A DNA stretch of 6,622 bases, taken from Rhodobacterales bacterium 34-62-10. GTDB lineage: Bacteria > Pseudomonadota > Alphaproteobacteria > Rhodobacterales > Rhodobacteraceae. How positions within the stretch are numbered: position 1 is the first letter of the stretch; each line of letters opens with the position of its first letter. This document shows positions 5,883-6,622 of this stretch, piece after piece. Below the pieces are notes generated by a model. It saw nothing but the letters and a program-made list of their open reading frames with translations, was not told the DNA's origin and did no database searches. The DNA lies in NCBI GenBank assembly GCA_002282555.1, contig NCJR01000221.1, positions 1 through 6,622 of the forward strand, written 5' to 3'. Position numbers and translations under genes: made by a program.

Positions 5883-6622
5883 TCAGGCTGTTTCCCGCTG
5901 GATCAGAGCCTGATACAGCATGCGGATATGTTTGGTCAGTGACCCCATCTGACCGTCGCCGATCTGTCGCCCGTCGATCATGCTGACGGGGGTTTGTGCG
6001 CCGAAAGTGCCGGTCAGGAACGCCTCATCCGCGCCGTAGGTATCCACCAGCGAATAATTCCGCTCGAACACGGGAATCCCGTTTTCGCGGCACAGGTCGA
6101 TCACCTTTTGCCGGGTGATTCCGTTCATGCAGTAGTCGCCCGTACTGGTCCAGACCTGCCCCTTGCGCACGATGAAGAAGTTGCACGCGTTGGTCGTGTT
6201 CACGAAACCATGGATATCCAGCATCAAAGCCTCGTCCGCGCCGGCCTTTTCTGCAGCGATACAGGCCAGAATGCAGTTCAGTTTGGAGTGGCTGTTGAGT
6301 TTGGGATCCTGCGTCATCGGCAAGCCGCGCAGATGTGGCACGGTTGCCAGACGGATCGGGCGCGGGATGCTGGGTTTGGAATGTTCCATGATGATCGCGA
6401 TGGTTGGCCCCTGCTGTGATAGCTTGGGGTGCTGGAACGGGCGCGTCTTGACCCCGCGCGTGACCATTAGGCGGGCATGGGCATCATCGGTCATTTCATT
6501 GGCTTTTTGCGTGTCCAACACGGCCTGAATGACCTGTTCGCGGGTCAGGCCGATATCCAGATCAATGGCCTTTGCCGCCTCGAACAACCGGTCCATATGT
6601 TCGTCGATGAAGGCCCATTTGC
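5883..6622 (-). CDS. Class IV aminotransferase-like PLP enzyme (branched-chain/D-amino-acid type), 5' end outside window
   Basis: 245 residues are visible and the reading frame stays open to the window edge; the family is usually about 280-310 residues, so roughly 40-60 N-terminal residues are missing. The ATG at 6596 is internal, because the codons before it (KWAFIDEH) continue the family motif EHxxRLFxSAK. Fragment landmarks: ARLMVTRG (49-56), QDPKLNSHSKLN (104-115) with Lys107 the probable Schiff-base lysine, LMLDIHGFVNTTNACNFF (132-149), NGITRQKV (166-173), and FLTGTFGAQTPV (201-212), corresponding to the phosphate-binding turn. All point to the fold type IV family of IlvE, D-amino-acid aminotransferase and PabC. 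Oddly, the glutamate that normally follows (V/I)(T/S) in VTExxxxNxF is Thr142 here (codon 6197-6195). Substrate and even reaction type are therefore open, so no ilvE symbol is given. The sulfotransferase-like gene follows after 2 nt. Confidence 0.88.
   Translation of the reverse strand, partial: KWAFIDEHMDRLFEAAKAIDLDIGLTREQVIQAVLDTQKANEMTDDAHARLMVTRGVKTRPFQHPKLSQQGPTIAIIMEHSKPSIPRPIRLATVPHLRGLPMTQDPKLNSHSKLNCILACIAAEKAGADEALMLDIHGFVNTTNACNFFIVRKGQVWTSTGDYCMNGITRQKVIDLCRENGIPVFERNYSLVDTYGADEAFLTGTFGAQTPVSMIDGRQIGDGQMGSLTKHIRMLYQALIQRETA

Noticed and set aside
6282..6302. Apparent loss or one-helix-turn shift of the catalytic lysine in the aminotransferase
   Set aside because: A direct comparison with D-amino-acid aminotransferase puts Asn at the lysine position, but comparison with plant-type relatives (DSK/DPK pattern) aligns Lys107 as the Schiff-base lysine with only a small length difference.
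6594..6596. ATG at 6596 as the start of the aminotransferase gene
   Set aside because: The frame continues upstream with residues matching the family motif before this Met, and a start here would delete part of the N-terminal domain.
1..6622. Defence system, prophage, insertion sequence, CRISPR array, tRNA or other RNA gene
   Set aside because: No transposase, integrase, terminal repeats, regularly spaced repeats or tRNA-like folds were seen; all gaps over 50 bp are short promoter or terminator regions between recognisable genes.

Overview
The window looks like a housekeeping stretch of an alphaproteobacterial chromosome, most likely Rhodobacterales (Rhodobacteraceae/Roseobacter group). This rests on the high G+C, the character of the encoded proteins (long proteobacterial AhcY, short single-ACT IlvA, ArgG) and an intergenic motif I associate with that group. 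No 16S or other marker gene is present, so the placement is an inference. Coding density is high, the gaps are short, and I see no mobile element, CRISPR array, tRNA or rRNA.

Layout, left to right. (1) 1-1025, minus strand: ahcY, S-adenosylhomocysteine hydrolase, with its 3' end cut off by the window edge. (2) 1026-1133: a short divergent promoter region with a perfect TTGTG-N2-CACAA inverted repeat. (3) 1134-2476, plus strand: a probable two-gene unit, an FkbM-type SAM-dependent methyltransferase followed 32 bp later by a YfbR-like HD-domain nucleotidase/phosphohydrolase. (4) 2477-2529: a short convergent gap carrying the intergenic motif. (5) 2530-3768, minus strand: ilvA, short-form biosynthetic threonine dehydratase. 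(6) 3769-3887: a divergent regulatory region with an imperfect inverted repeat and a candidate argG promoter. (7) 3888-5111, plus strand: argG, argininosuccinate synthase, with a strong intrinsic terminator at 5135-5158. (8) 5167-6622, minus strand: a tightly coupled pair, a class IV PLP-dependent aminotransferase-like gene (5' end outside the window) followed 2 nt later by a sulfotransferase-like P-loop protein.

Functionally this is mostly amino-acid and one-carbon metabolism. AhcY clears the SAH made by methyltransferases, IlvA opens isoleucine synthesis, ArgG makes argininosuccinate for arginine, and the aminotransferase belongs to the branched-chain/D-amino-acid transaminase superfamily. 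No clear new defence or mobile system is visible. The part most worth a second look is the aminotransferase/sulfotransferase-like pair. The two genes are almost fused, the same two domains are, as I recall, fused in plant branched-chain-aminotransferase-like proteins, and this copy has threonine where class IV enzymes normally carry the PLP-ring-contacting glutamate.
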